Assembly: GCF_900156625.1 (NCBI RefSeq)
Contig: NZ_FTOB01000001.1
Location: 558,001-622,000, forward strand
Reading direction: 5' to 3'
Origin: Zobellia uliginosa
GTDB taxonomy: Bacteria; Bacteroidota; Bacteroidia; Flavobacteriales; Flavobacteriaceae
Length of the DNA: 64,000 nt
The notes under the pieces were generated by a model, which saw nothing but the letters and a program-made list of their open reading frames with translations, was not told the origin of the DNA and made no database searches. Positions within the stretch are counted from its first letter, which is position 1, and each line of letters opens with the position of its first letter. This document shows positions 34,246-41,417 of the stretch, piece by piece. A program made the translations under genes and the position numbers.

Positions 34246-35907
34246 ATGAATGATCCCAGATTTCCGCAATTGCCCCAAAGCCATGTCAACATTTTAAAGG
34301 GATATGGGAATATTGAACGCTGTAACGAGAAAACGGTAGTGTTCGATTTAGGCCAACTGAGGTATGATTTCTTTGTTGTACTCGAAGGAGAAATTGCCAT
34401 ACTCGACCCTAACAATGAGCAAAAAGTAATAGTTGTACATGGTAAGAACGAGTTTTCGGGAGATAGCGGAATGTTGTCCGATCGTGGGGCGCAGTTTAGG
34501 GCCGTTGCCAAAGCGGGTTCGGAACTTCTTAGGGTGAGTCCCTATAAATTAAAAGAGGCCATAGCCAAACATAGTAATTTAAGTGATTTGCTCCTCAACG
34601 CTTTTTTGCAGCGCCAAGATACTATTTTAAACGAGTACGTAGGAGGTATCAAGTTGGTAGGGTCGGGCAATTCAAAAGAAGCCTATGCCATTCGCGATTT
34701 TATGGACAAGAACTATATCTGGTATAACTTTTTAGACGTAGATCAAACTTCGGAGGCCAATGATTTGCTCAAAAATTTTGACCTTTCCGAAAAGGATCTG
34801 CCTCTTATGATCTGTAATGGAGGTCAGCTTCATATGAAACCTTCTTTAGATGAAGTAGCCCGTTTTTCTGGGGTGTTGATGGATTTTGAAGACAAGATAT
34901 TCGACCTGTTGGTCATCGGCGCAGGTCCATCGGGTTTGGCGGCCAGTGTTTATGCAGCTTCTGAAGGATTAAGTGTCGTTACCATAGATAGCAATGCCCC
35001 GGGAGGCCAGGCCGGAAAGAGCTCTAAAATCGAGAATTATTTGGGCTTTCCTACGGGAATATCAGGGCGTGACCTTGCGAATCGCGCCTATGTACAGGCG
35101 CAGAAGTTCGGCTGTAATATTTCCATTCCCCATAGGGCGGAAAAAATAGAGCATACGGGCAATCATTTTGTGCTTTCGGCCACTAACGGAAAAGTAATAA
35201 AGGCAAAGTCGTTAATGGCAGCTACGGGAGCCAATTATCGGCAATTGCCTATTGATACCATTCAAAAATACGAAGGTAGCGGGGTGTATTATTCCGCTAC
35301 GGGGATGAACGCATCGGCATGCAAAAGTGAATTGGTAGGTGTTGTGGGAGGAGGAAACTCGGCGGGTCAGGCTGCATTGTTTCTTGCCGATTATGCCAAA
35401 GAGGTACACGTGGTGTTACGGGGAGGTGACCTTGGGGCTAAAATGAGCGATTACCTCGTACAGCGCATTGAGGCGGCACCTAATATTTACGTACAATTGA
35501 ACACCCAAGTAACCGAATTGAAAGGTAATCATCATTTGGAATCGCTTGTATTGCGTAAAAAGGATGGCCAAGAAACCGAAATGAACATTACCAACCTGTT
35601 TACTTTTATAGGGGCCAAACCATGTACCGAATGGTTGGAGGGTATTGTGGCCACCGATGAAAAAGGTTTTGTTTGTACAGGGCCGGGAATTAATGAAGAG
35701 GACCTGTATATGTGCGATATCTATAGCCAACGGAAACCACAGTCCCTAGAGACTAGTATACCGGGTTTTTTCGCGGTGGGCGATGTGCGCAAGGGTTCCG
35801 TAAAGCGGGTTGCTTCCGCGGTAGGCGAAGGGTCGATGGCGGTAAGCCAAGTGCATCGATTTTTGGCCGATTTGAGGGCTAGGGAATCGGCAGGGGTAAA
35901 AGCTTAG
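34246..35907 (+). CDS. Cyclic-nucleotide-binding domain fused to a thioredoxin-reductase-like flavoprotein
   Basis: This 553-residue fusion has a cNMP-binding domain at about 20-125 (YDFFVVLEGEIAILD, GKNEFSGDSGMLSDRGAQFRAVAKAG), a glutaredoxin/thioredoxin-like segment at about 135-210 (SKEAYAIRDFMDKNYIWYNFLDVD, LPLMICNGGQLHMKPS) and a reductase domain from about 218 (LLVIGAGPSGLAASVYAASEGL, APGGQAGKSSKIENYLGFP, VGVVGGGNSAGQAALFLADYA, TSIPGFFAVGDVRKGSVKRVASAVGEGSMAV). The CxxC that thioredoxin reductase uses reads S350-ATG353 here, so ordinary thioredoxin reduction is unlikely. It probably senses a ligand and performs another NAD(P)H-dependent redox step. It forms an operon with the UBP zinc finger. 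Confidence 0.92.
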   Translation: MNDPRFPQLPQSHVNILKGYGNIERCNEKTVVFDLGQLRYDFFVVLEGEIAILDPNNEQKVIVVHGKNEFSGDSGMLSDRGAQFRAVAKAGSELLRVSPYKLKEAIAKHSNLSDLLLNAFLQRQDTILNEYVGGIKLVGSGNSKEAYAIRDFMDKNYIWYNFLDVDQTSEANDLLKNFDLSEKDLPLMICNGGQLHMKPSLDEVARFSGVLMDFEDKIFDLLVIGAGPSGLAASVYAASEGLSVVTIDSNAPGGQAGKSSKIENYLGFPTGISGRDLANRAYVQAQKFGCNISIPHRAEKIEHTGNHFVLSATNGKVIKAKSLMAATGANYRQLPIDTIQKYEGSGVYYSATGMNASACKSELVGVVGGGNSAGQAALFLADYAKEVHVVLRGGDLGAKMSDYLVQRIEAAPNIYVQLNTQVTELKGNHHLESLVLRKKDGQETEMNITNLFTFIGAKPCTEWLEGIVATDEKGFVCTGPGINEEDLYMCDIYSQRKPQSLETSIPGFFAVGDVRKGSVKRVASAVGEGSMAVSQVHRFLADLRARESAGVKA

Positions 35908-35917
35908 TCGATAAAAT

Positions 35918-35956
35918 AAGGGACCGCCGAAAGAGTTGATTTTACGAGGGTCCCTT
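35918..35956. terminator. Inverted repeat between convergent genes (probable bidirectional terminator)
   Basis: Arms AAGGGACC (35918-35925) and GGTCCCTT (35949-35956) lie between the stops of the flavoprotein gene and the convergent nitronate monooxygenase gene. There is no strong T-run. Confidence 0.5.
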
Positions 35957-35974
35957 GCAAATTCTGAATTGGTT

Positions 35975-36949
35975 TTACTTCGGATATTTTTCCAATACCT
36001 TTATTTGTTCTTCAATGGCCGATTTGAATTCGCTTTTTAGTTGGGAAATCAACTCGGAAACCGGAAGCGTATTGTCGATCAAGGCAGAACCTTGACCCGC
36101 CGACCAAATGGTCTTCCATGCTTTGGCCTCGGTATCGAGCTCTTTCCCAAAATCTATTTTCCTGTCCTTTTTAAGGTCTTCCTCGGTCAGTCCCGCCGCT
36201 TTTAGGCTTGCCCCTAGAAAATTGGCATGAACCCCAGAAATGGCAGCCGTATAGACTACGTCATTGGCTCCGGCATCAATGATCATCTTCTTGTATTCGG
36301 GAGATGCCTTGCTTTCTTCGGTATTGATAAAGCGTGTGCCCATATAGGCCAGGTCGGCACCCATTTGTAGTGCAGAGGCAATATCGCGCCCCGTACTGAT
36401 ACATCCTGAAAGGATGATGGTCTTGTGAAAAAATTTCTTTATTTCGGAAACCAATGGCATTGGGTTGGTCGCACCTGCATGCCCACCTGCACCTGCGGCA
36501 ACTAGGATCAAGCCATCGACCCCGGCTTCCTGTGCCTTTTCCGCATGACGTTTTTTGATGATATCGTGAAATACGAGTCCGCCATAACTGTGAATCGCGT
36601 CAACCACCTTGGAGACCGCCCCGAGAGAGGTGATGACAAGGGGGACTTTATGTTTTATGCAGAGTTTTACATCGGCCTCGAGCCTAGGGTTGGTCGGGTG
36701 TACAATAAGGTTTACGCCAAAGGGCGCTGGCTTCTTGCCGGTTTCCTTTTCAAAATTTTCCAGTTCGGTCTTGATCTCGATAAGCCACTCTTCAAAACCC
36801 TCGCTAGTACGTTGGTTAAGGGCGGGAAATGTTCCGACAATACCGTTTTTACAACATTCTACAACCAGTTTTGGGCTTGATATCAAAAACATGGGGGCTG
36901 CAATAGCTGGCAGCGCCAATTCGTCTATAAATGAAGGTTTAGCACTCAT
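35975..36949 (-). CDS. Nitronate monooxygenase family protein (FMN-dependent)
   Basis: This 324-residue TIM-barrel flavoprotein belongs to the 2-nitropropane dioxygenase/NMO family, which oxidises nitronates such as propionate 3-nitronate. Visible stretches include LALPAIAAPMFLISSPKLV at the N-terminus, NLIVHPTNPRL, FHDIIKKRHAEKAQEAGVDGLILVAAGAGGHAGATNP (FMN loop with the His of AGGHAG) and ILSGCISTGRDIASALQMGADLAYMGTRFI. The family also includes enoyl reductase FabK-like enzymes, but the AGGHAG and MGTRF contexts favour NMO. It is divergent from a thioesterase gene, and the 122-bp interval carries a perfect 20-bp palindrome. Confidence 0.88.
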   Translation of the reverse strand: MSAKPSFIDELALPAIAAPMFLISSPKLVVECCKNGIVGTFPALNQRTSEGFEEWLIEIKTELENFEKETGKKPAPFGVNLIVHPTNPRLEADVKLCIKHKVPLVITSLGAVSKVVDAIHSYGGLVFHDIIKKRHAEKAQEAGVDGLILVAAGAGGHAGATNPMPLVSEIKKFFHKTIILSGCISTGRDIASALQMGADLAYMGTRFINTEESKASPEYKKMIIDAGANDVVYTAAISGVHANFLGASLKAAGLTEEDLKKDRKIDFGKELDTEAKAWKTIWSAGQGSALIDNTLPVSELISQLKSEFKSAIEEQIKVLEKYPK

Positions 36950-37014
36950 ATGTATCGGTTTTAAATAGAATTAAATTAGCAGTAAACTTTAAGGCTAGAA
37001 ATTCCTTTGTTTTT

Positions 37015-37056
37015 CAAAACTATGGTATTTTTGCTATTCTTATGCATGCATAAGAA
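37015..37056. promoter_or_regulatory. Divergent promoter region with a perfect 20-bp palindrome (candidate operator)
   Basis: The palindrome TTCTTATGCATGCATAAGAA occupies 37037-37056. A plus-strand TATTTTTG box (37026-37033), with TTG at 37007-37009 and 16-base spacing, would start the thioesterase transcript right at the palindrome. A minus-strand TAGTTTTG box (37015-37022) faces the nitronate monooxygenase gene, putting the palindrome in its -33 region. One repressor bound here could control both genes. Confidence 0.65.
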
Positions 37057-37071
37057 ATTAATTCGCAAAAT

Positions 37072-37548
37072 ATGTATCTAAAAGAGTTTGAAATTCGCTG
37101 GAGCGATGTTGACGCAAACCGGCATTTGGCCAATTCTGCTTATCTGAATTTTATGAGCCACACACGGATGAGTTATTTGACCGAAATCGGTTTTAGCCAT
37201 CGAACGTTACTGGAGAGAGAGATCGGTCCGGTGGTTTTTTACGAACATATGTACTACTTCAAAGAGGCTTTTCCCGGGAAGCCCGTAAAGGTTTCCATGG
37301 AAATTATGGGAATGAGCGAAGATGCACAGTTCTTTGAATTCCATCATAATTTTTACGATTACAAGGGAAGGAATTTTGCCCATTGTGAAATGATGGGGGC
37401 CTGGATCGACCTGAAGACCCGTAAGCTCACCGGTTTGACCAATGATTTGTTGGAAAAGTTCAGCGCTATAGAAAAAGCTGAAGGGTTTAAGGTATTGACC
37501 AAAGAAGATACCAGAAGGTTCGCTAAGGCTCCAAAGGATTTGGTTTAG
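37072..37548 (+). CDS. Hot-dog-fold acyl-CoA thioesterase (4HBT/YbgC-FcbC family)
   Basis: This 158-residue single-domain hot-dog protein has the 4HBT signature RWSDVDANRHLANSAYLNFM near the N-terminus; Asp in SDVDANRH is the expected catalytic residue. The following helix (HTRMSYLTEIGF) and the strands VFYEHMYYFKEAF, VKVSMEIMG and GRNFAHCEMMGAWID fit the fold. These enzymes hydrolyse acyl-CoA or acyl-ACP thioesters. Its stop lies inside the 3' end of the convergent transporter gene (26-bp overlap). The upstream palindrome suggests regulation together with the nitronate monooxygenase, possibly for disposal of a toxic acyl or nitro compound; that is inference. Confidence 0.9.
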   Translation: MYLKEFEIRWSDVDANRHLANSAYLNFMSHTRMSYLTEIGFSHRTLLEREIGPVVFYEHMYYFKEAFPGKPVKVSMEIMGMSEDAQFFEFHHNFYDYKGRNFAHCEMMGAWIDLKTRKLTGLTNDLLEKFSAIEKAEGFKVLTKEDTRRFAKAPKDLV

Positions 37549-38425
37549 GTTTTTTACTGGCCAAGTATACGCCTAAAAATACCAAGCAACCAGCCAGTAT
37601 TTTGAGTGTCGTAAGCTTGTCTTGCCCTGTGGCTACCGCAAAGAGGATGCCTATTAAGGGTTGAACGTATACAAAGGCACTTAAGGTAGAGGCTTTTAAT
37701 TGGGTCAGGGCAAAAATATTGAATAAATAGGTACAAAATGTAGTTCCTAAAACTACAAATGCAATTTTCCACAAGGCTTCAAAAGGTAGGTTAGGCCAGT
37801 CTATGGCCATGAGTTCGTGATATCCGAACGGAAGACAGATAAATATGCCGATAGTAAAAAGCCATTTCATAAAGGTAAAGGGGTGGTACTTGGCTATTAA
37901 GGTTTTTGCCCCGATCAGATATGAACCGTAGAATACGGAATTCATCAAAATCAAAAAATTTCCCAGGGGAATATTTGGGGCGTCAGCCCTTAGTTCCGTT
38001 CCGAAAAAAATAAGTCCAAGTGCACCTAAAAGGCCTATCAAGATACCTATCATTTTTTGAGGTATGATTTTTTCCTTAATCAAAACGGACGAGAGCAATA
38101 CCACTATAATTGGTGTGGTGGTGATCAAGACGGCGCTATTGATCGGAGTGGATAAAGAAAGGCCCTTGAAGAACACCAGCATATTGAGGCCCATGCCCAA
38201 AAGTGCGCAAATGAACATTCTCGGATAATCTTTTTTTTCAATCTTTTCCCTGGGGCCAAAGACCGAAACGCTCCAAAACAATATCGATGCGCCAATGACC
38301 CGCAACATGATAAACCCAAAGGGCTGTACATGGTTCGGCATTACCCCTTTGGCAATCGTATGGTTCAAGGCGTAGATTATGGTCGCGCCAATGGCGGCCA
38401 ATATAGCAAGTGTGCGCCGGCTCAA
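37523..38425 (-). CDS. EamA/DMT-family transporter
   Basis: This 300-residue membrane protein has ten hydrophobic segments in two EamA repeats (first AILAAIGATIIYALNHTIAKGVMP, second LGNFLILMNSVFYGSYLIGAKTLIAKYHPFTFMKWLF), the drug/metabolite transporter fold. The exported or imported substrate is unknown. Translation probably begins at TTG 38425, which overlaps the stop codon of the upstream ArsC-like gene (TTGA); no in-frame ATG lies near the N-terminus. The 3' end overlaps the convergent thioesterase gene by 26 bp. It forms a two-gene unit with the ArsC-like gene. Confidence 0.88.
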   Translation of the reverse strand: MSRRTLAILAAIGATIIYALNHTIAKGVMPNHVQPFGFIMLRVIGASILFWSVSVFGPREKIEKKDYPRMFICALLGMGLNMLVFFKGLSLSTPINSAVLITTTPIIVVLLSSVLIKEKIIPQKMIGILIGLLGALGLIFFGTELRADAPNIPLGNFLILMNSVFYGSYLIGAKTLIAKYHPFTFMKWLFTIGIFICLPFGYHELMAIDWPNLPFEALWKIAFVVLGTTFCTYLFNIFALTQLKASTLSAFVYVQPLIGILFAVATGQDKLTTLKILAGCLVFLGVYLASKKPKPNPLEP

Positions 38426-38775
38426 TGGTGTAAGGCGGCTTTGGCTTCTTCAACTGTTTTTTTGCTGTTCCCTACAAAAATCTGCCCATCTACAATGATG
38501 ACCGGCCGTTTTAGAAAAGTATAGTGCGCTAAGATCAAATCTTTCAACTCGCTTTCCGAAGGCTGCTTTTCATGTAGCCCCATTTGTCGGTAAAGACGGG
38601 CGCGTTTGCTGAACAAGGCTTCATAGCTTCCGGCAAGTGCTTGCATTTGTTCTACCTGTTCGGGCGTCATGGCCTCCGTTTTGATATCTTGAAGGACGAT
38701 GCCATCTAAGGGCGCTAATTCCTTGAGTATGCGTTTGCAGGTGTCACAGGTGGAGAGGTAGTAAATCTTTTTCAT
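38422..38775 (-). CDS. ArsC/Spx-family protein
   Basis: From the ATG at 38775 the protein has 117 residues and begins MKKIYYLSTCDTCKRILKEL, with the CxxC of the ArsC/Spx thioredoxin fold close to the N-terminus; the upstream ATG at 38802 adds nine residues not typical of the family. Later conserved features are FSKRARLYRQMG, LILAHYTFLKRPVIIVDGQIFVGNS and a final helix. Members are arsenate reductase-like (YffB) or regulator-like (Spx/MgsR). No ars genes are adjacent, so a general thiol role is more likely than arsenate resistance. The stop overlaps the start of the EamA transporter gene. Confidence 0.88.
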   Translation of the reverse strand: MKKIYYLSTCDTCKRILKELAPLDGIVLQDIKTEAMTPEQVEQMQALAGSYEALFSKRARLYRQMGLHEKQPSESELKDLILAHYTFLKRPVIIVDGQIFVGNSKKTVEEAKAALHH

Positions 38776-38862
38776 TCTTCTTAACATAAATTCACTTTGC
38801 AAAGAAACCCAATTCAGTTCAATTGTACTATTTTTGGGGCCTACTATTAAAATTGTATTGCC

Positions 38863-39324
38863 GTGGAGAAAATTTTTGATGTTACTTTAGAGAACAGAAA
38901 ACGCCTTTATAAAATACTGACGGAAACCCCTAAGGAGCAACTGCTTGAAATACCCGAGGGTTTCAACAATAACGTTTGGTGGAATATTGCCCATACCGTA
39001 ATAACTACACAAGTATTGGTGTACAAATTGGGTAAGCTTCAAATGCGGGTTCCCGGTGAGCTTGTTGAAAAGTTTATGAAAGGTACCAAGCCTGATGGAA
39101 CCGCCACCGAGGAAGAAATGAAGCTCATTGCCGATTTCTTGATCTCTACGGTAGAATGGGCCAAGGAAGATTACGAGGCAGGCCTTTTTCAAGACTATAC
39201 TACCTATACTACCAGTGCGGGGGTCACCTTAACATCGGCTGAAGATGCACTTGTCTTTAACTTGTATCACGAAGGATTGCATGCCGCTGCCATTATCGCC
39301 TTGCTCAAAGTGGCAGGGAAGTAG
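38863..39324 (+). CDS. DinB-like four-helix-bundle protein
   Basis: This 153-residue cytosolic protein has the DinB/YfiT-like fold: an N-terminal helix (VTLENRKRLYKILTE), NVWWNIAHTVITTQVLVYKLG with the first metal His, and a C-terminal HEGLHAAAIIALLKVAG carrying the other histidines. The family binds a divalent metal and includes thiol-dependent transferases, but the reaction here is unknown. GTG at 38863 is the start. A TATTTTTG -7 box (38829-38836) lies 26 bases upstream. It diverges from the ArsC-like gene and converges on the lipoprotein gene, ending 3 bp before its stop. Confidence 0.88.
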   Translation: MEKIFDVTLENRKRLYKILTETPKEQLLEIPEGFNNNVWWNIAHTVITTQVLVYKLGKLQMRVPGELVEKFMKGTKPDGTATEEEMKLIADFLISTVEWAKEDYEAGLFQDYTTYTTSAGVTLTSAEDALVFNLYHEGLHAAAIIALLKVAGK

Positions 39325-39327
39325 TAT

Positions 39328-40068
39328 TTACGATTTGTTTTTGGCCAAATACGGTTTTATTTCAGGGAATGGTAAGGTTAGAACTATGGGGCCATCGGCA
39401 TAGGACGCCACCTCATAGGGGTTGTACAACAACTTTATGCCTTCTTCGGTAAACCCGATGTTTTCAGGCAAATGAAATACATCGCTCTCGAACATAAACC
39501 CGGTACTGTTGATCGGACTGTCTTGGGGGATGTGCTCTTGGTCCCTGAATTTTTGTTCGGCAAACTTTTCAAAATCTTTACGGTCATGAAAAAGTTGCCA
39601 GTTCTCCAGTTCTTTGGCTTTGTGCTTGTCAAAATTTAAAAAACGCTGAGAGCCATAACCATGGGCACCTCCGGTGAAAATATAGGAATTTAGCTCAATG
39701 GTAAGAAAGTCGTTATCTTCATACGACACCTTACCTTCTATATTGGCCTCCCAACGGGTAGCCTCTTCGGGGTATAGCTTTTTAAGCTCCCAATAACCAT
39801 TGCTAAAAGCTTCAACGGCATCTTTTATCGATGATGCCTCTAGCTCATCGTCGTAATTGAGGGTCTCAATGATTTCTTCTTTTAGGGCGGTATTGATGGT
39901 CTTGGCCATCTTTGAATTCTCAAGGGCCTTTGGAATCTGTATTTCGACGGTCGGACACTCCGAGCAGCGTGTTTCATCGAGGTTTAAGGTCTCAAAGGTC
40001 AGTTTGTTTTCTTTTTGGCAGCCGACTAATACCAAAAGTAAAATGATATAGGTAACTTGGGTTCTCAT
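39328..40068 (-). CDS. Lipoprotein with DUF4163 and DUF3298 domains
   Basis: This 246-residue exported lipoprotein (signal RTQVTYIILLLVLVGC, Cys17) shows the DUF4163 pattern (VEIQIPKALENSKMAKTINTALKEEI, NGYWELKKLYPEEATRWEANIEGKVSYEDNDFLTIELNSYIFTGGAHGYGSQRFLNFD) followed by a DUF3298 domain (FMFESDVFHLPENIGFTEEGIKLLYNPYEVASYADGPIVLTLPFPEIKPYL). The same two domains form the extracytoplasmic part of the RsiV anti-sigma factor, which binds lysozyme. Here there is no sigma factor or cytoplasmic domain, so it is a stand-alone outer or periplasmic lipoprotein. It diverges from the trans-sulfuration gene. Confidence 0.9.
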   Translation of the reverse strand: MRTQVTYIILLLVLVGCQKENKLTFETLNLDETRCSECPTVEIQIPKALENSKMAKTINTALKEEIIETLNYDDELEASSIKDAVEAFSNGYWELKKLYPEEATRWEANIEGKVSYEDNDFLTIELNSYIFTGGAHGYGSQRFLNFDKHKAKELENWQLFHDRKDFEKFAEQKFRDQEHIPQDSPINSTGFMFESDVFHLPENIGFTEEGIKLLYNPYEVASYADGPIVLTLPFPEIKPYLAKNKS

Positions 40069-40098
40069 AGTGGAATTTAGTTGGGGTGGAATAAAAAT

Positions 40099-40137
40099 AT
40101 GCTGGATTGTCCAGCATCAAAGATAATGATAGATTTG
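40099..40137 (+). promoter_or_regulatory. Promoter with operator-like inverted repeat upstream of the trans-sulfuration gene
   Basis: A perfect 8-bp inverted repeat, ATGCTGGATTGTCCAGCAT (40099-40117), has its spacer TTG (40107-40109) exactly in the -33 position of a promoter whose -7 box is TAGATTTG (40130-40137) at 20-base spacing. Transcription would start about 12 bases before the ATG. A protein bound here would block polymerase directly. Confidence 0.68.
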
Positions 40138-40155
40138 AACGAATAAATATAAAAA

Positions 40156-41310
40156 ATGGGCGAAAAAACGTTAAAATTTAACAGTAAGACAATACACGGA
40201 GGGCAGCAACCAGATAAGGCCTATGGCGCTGTTATGCCTCCTATTTATCAAACATCTACCTATGCACAGACCACTCCTGGCGGACATAAGGGCTACGAGT
40301 ATTCGCGAAGTGCCAACCCCACCCGAACGGCATTGGAAAATTCATTGGCCAGTATTGAGAATGGCACCTATGGTTTGGCCTTTGCCAGTGGCTTGGCGGC
40401 TATTGATGCGGTTATAAAATTACTGGGCCCAGGTGATGAGGTGGTCTCAACAAACGACTTGTACGGTGGAAGCTATCGATTGTTCAAGCAGATATTCGAG
40501 AAATATGGCATAAAATTCAATTTTGTCGGCATGCAAGATACCGATACCATAGAAGCGGCCATTACGGGAAATACCAAGTTGATCTGGGTCGAGACCCCGA
40601 CCAACCCTATGATGAATATTATAGATATAAAGGCGGTGGCCGCAGTTGCCAAGAAACACAATGTGCTATTGGCGGTAGACAATACATTTGCCACACCGTA
40701 TTTGCAGACTCCCTTGGATTTGGGGGCGGATGTCGTTATGCATTCCGCTACCAAATATTTAGGCGGACATAGCGATGTAGTCGCGGGGGCCTTGGTCGTT
40801 AAGAACAAAGAACTGGCAGATCAACTATACTTCATCCAGAATGCTAGTGGCGCGGTATGTGGACCTATGGATAGTTTTTTGATTTTGAGAGGTATAAAAA
40901 CATTACATGTGCGCATGCAGCGCCATTGTGAGAACGGCGAAGCCATTGCGCGATATTTGGAAAACCACCCTAAAATTGAAAAGGTGTATTGGCCCGGTTT
41001 TGAGAGCCACCCCAATCATGAAGTCGCCAAAAGTCAAATGAACGGATACGGGGGCATGATTTCCTTTGTAAGCAAGGGCAGTAGTTATAAGGAGGCTATA
41101 AAAATAGTTGAGCGGCTTAAATTGTTCACCTTGGCCGAATCCTTGGGAGGGGTGGAGAGTTTGGCGGGGCATCCGGCAAGTATGACCCATGCGAGTATAC
41201 CCAAAGACGAGCGGGAAAAGAGCGGGGTGGTCGATGCCTTGATCCGTTTGAGTGTGGGTATTGAAGATAAAGACGATTTGATAGCCGATTTGGAACAGGC
41301 TATAGGATAA
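40156..41310 (+). CDS. Trans-sulfuration PLP enzyme (cystathionine gamma-synthase/lyase)
   Basis: This 384-residue fold-type I PLP enzyme belongs to the Cys/Met metabolism family. It contains TSTYAQTTPGGHKGYEYSRSANPTRTALE, the signature VDNTFATPYLQTPLDLGADVVMHSATKYLGGHSD with the PLP lysine at 200, and SLGGVESLAGHPASMTHASI near the C-terminus. Family members make cystathionine from O-acylhomoserine (MetB) or split cystathionine or methionine (MetC, CTH, Mgl); the sequence does not separate them with certainty, so no symbol is given. The gene has its own operator-like promoter upstream and is 107 bp before gdhA on the same strand. Confidence 0.92.
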   Translation: MGEKTLKFNSKTIHGGQQPDKAYGAVMPPIYQTSTYAQTTPGGHKGYEYSRSANPTRTALENSLASIENGTYGLAFASGLAAIDAVIKLLGPGDEVVSTNDLYGGSYRLFKQIFEKYGIKFNFVGMQDTDTIEAAITGNTKLIWVETPTNPMMNIIDIKAVAAVAKKHNVLLAVDNTFATPYLQTPLDLGADVVMHSATKYLGGHSDVVAGALVVKNKELADQLYFIQNASGAVCGPMDSFLILRGIKTLHVRMQRHCENGEAIARYLENHPKIEKVYWPGFESHPNHEVAKSQMNGYGGMISFVSKGSSYKEAIKIVERLKLFTLAESLGGVESLAGHPASMTHASIPKDEREKSGVVDALIRLSVGIEDKDDLIADLEQAIG

Positions 41311-41417
41311 GAGTTATAGGGAATTTTTTGAAAAATCGGCGTTTATATTCTTTATAATAACATAATTTTACCGAGACTATCAAAATCTAACAAAATAATT
41401 CTATAGGACATCTGTTT

